A stretch of DNA of 64,000 nt from Chitinophagaceae bacterium (GTDB lineage: Bacteria > Bacteroidota > Bacteroidia > Chitinophagales > Chitinophagaceae): contig JAFMJI010000001.1 of NCBI GenBank assembly GCA_017853575.1, positions 62,001 to 126,000 on the forward strand, written 5' to 3'. The notes under the pieces are model-generated. The model was given only the letters and a program-made list of their open reading frames with translations. It was not told where the DNA came from and did not search any database. Below, piece by piece: positions 61,173 through 64,000 of the stretch; the first letter of the stretch is position 1, and every line of letters begins with the position of its first letter. Both the position numbers and the translations under genes were made by a program.

Positions 61173-62369
61173 ATGTTAAAACCATCCCAGCGCGGGGAAA
61201 AAATGCCCGCCTCTCCCATCAGGAAACTGGTTCCATTTGCAGAAGCAGCAGAAAAAAAAGGAATTAAGGTATTGTACCTCAACATAGGACAGCCAGATAT
61301 TGAGACTCCCCCATCCATCATGGAGGCAGTCAAAAATGCTCAAATTCCTATTCTGGCTTATAGTCATAGTGCAGGAAATATATCATATCGCAAAAAACTT
61401 TCAGGTTATTATAAAAAACTGGGAATTGAGCTTACAAGCGATCAGATGATTGTAACATCTGGAGGAAGCGAGGCTATTGTATTTGCAATGATGTCTTGTA
61501 TGGATTTGGGTGATGAAATCATCATACCAGAACCATTCTATGCAAACTACAATGGATTCGCAGTGATGGCAGGCGTAAAAATTGTAACAGTAACCTCTGC
61601 AATTGAAGATGGATTTGCACTTCCTCCGATTGAAGCTATTGAAAAAGCAATCACTCCAAAAACAAAAGCGATTCTTATTTGCAATCCAAATAATCCAACT
61701 GGATATTTATACAGCAAAGAAGAAATGCAACAGTTGGAAGAAATTTGTTTCAAACATCAACTGTTTTTGATTTCAGATGAAGCATATCGTGAATTCACCT
61801 ACAATGGAAGCGCAACCAGTGCGTTGAAATTGAATAAAATTTCTGAGCAGGTAATTGTTGTAGACACCATTTCAAAAAGATACTCAGCATGCGGTGCAAG
61901 AATTGGAGCATTCATTACAAAAAATAAAGAAGTATATGCAGCTGCAATGAAATTCGCACAGGCAAGATTGAGTCCGCCCGGACTCGCGCAGATCTTGGCA
62001 GAAGCTGCAGTTGATTTACCTGATAATTACTTTGATGCACCAAAAGCTGCATATCAATCCAGAAGAGATTTGTTGGTAAAAAGATTGAACGCAATGCCAG
62101 GAGTTTTTTGTCCAAACCCCGGTGGAGCATTCTACGTTGTTGCTAGACTCCCAATTGATGATGGTGATAAATTTTGTCAATGGATGTTGGAATCATTTTC
62201 TTTCAATGGAAAAACAGTGATGATGGCACCTGCAAGCGGGTTTTACAATACCCCTGGATTAGGGAAAAACGAAGTGAGGATGGCCTATGTTATCAACAAT
62301 GAAAATATTGATGCAGCCATGGATTGCCTGGAAGAAGCGTTAAAAGTTTATCCAGGAAGAGTTGTTTAG
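61173..62369 (+). CDS. Class I/II pyridoxal phosphate aminotransferase
   Basis: 398 aa; LNIGQPDIETPPS, CNPNNPTGYLYS, SDEAYREF, SKRYSACGARIG. Confidence 0.92.
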   Translation: MLKPSQRGEKMPASPIRKLVPFAEAAEKKGIKVLYLNIGQPDIETPPSIMEAVKNAQIPILAYSHSAGNISYRKKLSGYYKKLGIELTSDQMIVTSGGSEAIVFAMMSCMDLGDEIIIPEPFYANYNGFAVMAGVKIVTVTSAIEDGFALPPIEAIEKAITPKTKAILICNPNNPTGYLYSKEEMQQLEEICFKHQLFLISDEAYREFTYNGSATSALKLNKISEQVIVVDTISKRYSACGARIGAFITKNKEVYAAAMKFAQARLSPPGLAQILAEAAVDLPDNYFDAPKAAYQSRRDLLVKRLNAMPGVFCPNPGGAFYVVARLPIDDGDKFCQWMLESFSFNGKTVMMAPASGFYNTPGLGKNEVRMAYVINNENIDAAMDCLEEALKVYPGRVV

Positions 62370-63220
62370 AATCGATTGATGATAAATACTCCACCAATAA
62401 CGAGTACGGATCCTATCAAAGCATAGGTTTCGATACGCTCCCCCAAAATCAATACAGAAAGCATCATGGCAAAAATTGGGATGAGGTTATTGAACACGGA
62501 AGTTTTAACTGCACCAATTTTACTAATCCCTTCATAATACCATACGAATCCCAATACCGTTCCACATATCCCAAGATATGCGATCGCAACCCAAACCATG
62601 GGATTGACTTGTGTTGGAAAATTTTCAAATGGAGCACAAATTGCCAACAGACAAAAGCCCAAGAGTGTTGCCCATGTAGAAGCTTGTAATGGTGTTGTAG
62701 TTTTCAATGCATCTCCTGCATAAAATGTGTACATCGCCCAACAGATTGGACATCCCAACATAAAAGCATCACCCCATGTAAATCCGGAAAGTAAATCATT
62801 CAAGTTACCTCTGGATATTACAATCATCAATCCAAAAATGGATAAAATCATTCCAATGATTTTAATGGTATCAATTTTCTTTTTGTCTTTGATAGAGGTC
62901 ATGATCATCACAAGCACTGGATTTAAAGAAACAATCAAAGCGCCGTGACTTGCTTCCACCAGTCTCAATCCATTGAAGAAAAAATAACTATAACCAAAAA
63001 TACCAGTGAGTCCAAGTATGAGCAATTGAAAAAACTGTTTGCGATTAATCTTAAATGGATTTTTTTCTTTCAATAAAACCATCGGTATCAAAAAAACCAA
63101 TGCAAATACATATCGAAAGGTAGCACCTGTGAATGATCCAAAAACCTGGGCAGCCATACGGGTTGCGATGAATGTTCCTCCCCACATCAATGCAACCAAA
63201 ATAAGTTTAATGTAAATCAC
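62366..63220 (-). CDS. EamA/DMT-superfamily transporter
   Basis: 284 aa; MWGGTFIATRMAAQ, 10 TM, SVLILGERIETYALIGSVLVIGGVFI. Confidence 0.9.
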   Translation of the reverse strand: MIYIKLILVALMWGGTFIATRMAAQVFGSFTGATFRYVFALVFLIPMVLLKEKNPFKINRKQFFQLLILGLTGIFGYSYFFFNGLRLVEASHGALIVSLNPVLVMIMTSIKDKKKIDTIKIIGMILSIFGLMIVISRGNLNDLLSGFTWGDAFMLGCPICWAMYTFYAGDALKTTTPLQASTWATLLGFCLLAICAPFENFPTQVNPMVWVAIAYLGICGTVLGFVWYYEGISKIGAVKTSVFNNLIPIFAMMLSVLILGERIETYALIGSVLVIGGVFIINRF

Positions 63221-63250
63221 GCCGCGAAGTTAACATATCTGTTCTTGAAC

Positions 63251-64000
63251 TCAGCAAGAGATCATTGCCTTGATCAAGCTGTCTTTCTCAGCATATAATG
63301 TTGGAAATTTTTCCACCAATTGGTCAAATTCGAACCTATGCGTGATCATTTCTTCGGGGTTGATTTTATTACCGAGCATTGATTCTTTTACAAATTCGAA
63401 GTCCGCATGCGTCGCATTCCTGCTGCTCATGAGCATTGCTTCTCGTTTGTGAAATTCAGGGTGGTTGACCTGGATATTACCTTGCTGCAATCCAACCAAC
63501 ACATACCTGCCGGCATGTGAAAGATAAGAAAGCGATTGATGAATGGATGTCAGATTTCCTGTTGCATCAAAAACAACTGAGGGCATATTCCCATTGGTTA
63601 GATCCTTTAATGCTGTGGGTGTATCATCAACCGCAGGATTAATACATTGTACAGCAGGAAAAGTTGAGCGACAAAATTTTAGTCGAAACAAATTTGTTTC
63701 TGCTACTATCACCTTGCATTCTATTAAAGAAAGGAAATACAAAAGTCCTATTCCAATCGGGCCAGCACCAATCACCAATACAAATTCATGAGGATTAATT
63801 TTTGCACGAGTAACAGCATGTGCACCAATAGCCAAAGGCTCAATGAGCGCAGTTTGATCCAATGACAATCCTTTTGCATGAACCAGCAATTCATCAGGCA
63901 CTGAAATAAATTCACTCATTCCTCCATCTTCATGAACACCTAATACACTCAGAGTTGAGCAACAATTTCTTTTACCTTGTTTACATGCAAAACATGTACC
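63251..64000 (-). CDS. Zinc-binding alcohol dehydrogenase, C-terminal part, runs off the window
   Basis: Frame stays open to 64000: GTCFACKQGKRNCCSTLSVLGVHEDGGMSEFISVP...EPLAIGAHAV...VLVIGAGPIGIG; the ORF-track Met at 63919 is internal. Confidence 0.9.
   Translation of the reverse strand, partial: GTCFACKQGKRNCCSTLSVLGVHEDGGMSEFISVPDELLVHAKGLSLDQTALIEPLAIGAHAVTRAKINPHEFVLVIGAGPIGIGLLYFLSLIECKVIVAETNLFRLKFCRSTFPAVQCINPAVDDTPTALKDLTNGNMPSVVFDATGNLTSIHQSLSYLSHAGRYVLVGLQQGNIQVNHPEFHKREAMLMSSRNATHADFEFVKESMLGNKINPEEMITHRFEFDQLVEKFPTLYAEKDSLIKAMISC

Noticed and set aside
63251-63919. Zinc alcohol dehydrogenase starting at 63919 as a complete gene
   Set aside because: The frame stays open upstream and encodes the structural zinc Cys cluster, so this Met is internal and the gene is truncated by the window edge
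1-64000. Mobile elements, prophage, CRISPR, tRNA, rRNA, defence or secondary-metabolite cluster
   Set aside because: No transposase, integrase, phage, Cas or NRPS/PKS translation, no direct-repeat/spacer array and no cloverleaf or rRNA-like stretch recognised; the window is core genome

Overview
This 64 kb window is a core-genome chromosomal segment of a Bacteroidota bacterium. I infer a Chitinophagaceae-like member from gene content, A-rich and mostly SD-less start regions, and TAnnTTTG -7 boxes. About 70 genes fill almost all of it. The centrepiece is the minus-strand str-S10-spc ribosomal protein supercluster (rpsL to secY-map, about 33.57 to 18.23 kb). Around it lie housekeeping genes: ftsK, lolA, ubiX, aroK, aroE, mgtE, rpsA, yidC, pyrG, purL, a type III glutamine synthetase, accB/accC, efp, mdh, a yebC-family gene, a fused 2-oxoacid dehydrogenase E1, and transporters. 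I saw no CRISPR array, transposase, prophage, tRNA or rRNA. The strongest non-annotated signals are: (1) a 265-nt rpsJ-rplC gap whose minus-strand RNA folds into several stems, three of whose pairing positions in one helix and one in another are G-U wobbles, a candidate cis-regulatory r-protein RNA; (2) perfect Shine-Dalgarno sequences in front of only rpsA and rpsH, plus a weaker one at rplE; (3) terminators and promoters that split the str/S10 cluster; (4) a pyrG leader hairpin; (5) G-rich heptamer-like repeats in inverted orientation around the mdh terminator; (6) a ComA-like phosphosulfolactate synthase; (7) a compact SET-domain protein; (8) an RGG/RD-repeat tail on ribosomal protein S3. 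No computation or database search was run. Family calls are from reading the translated sequences.
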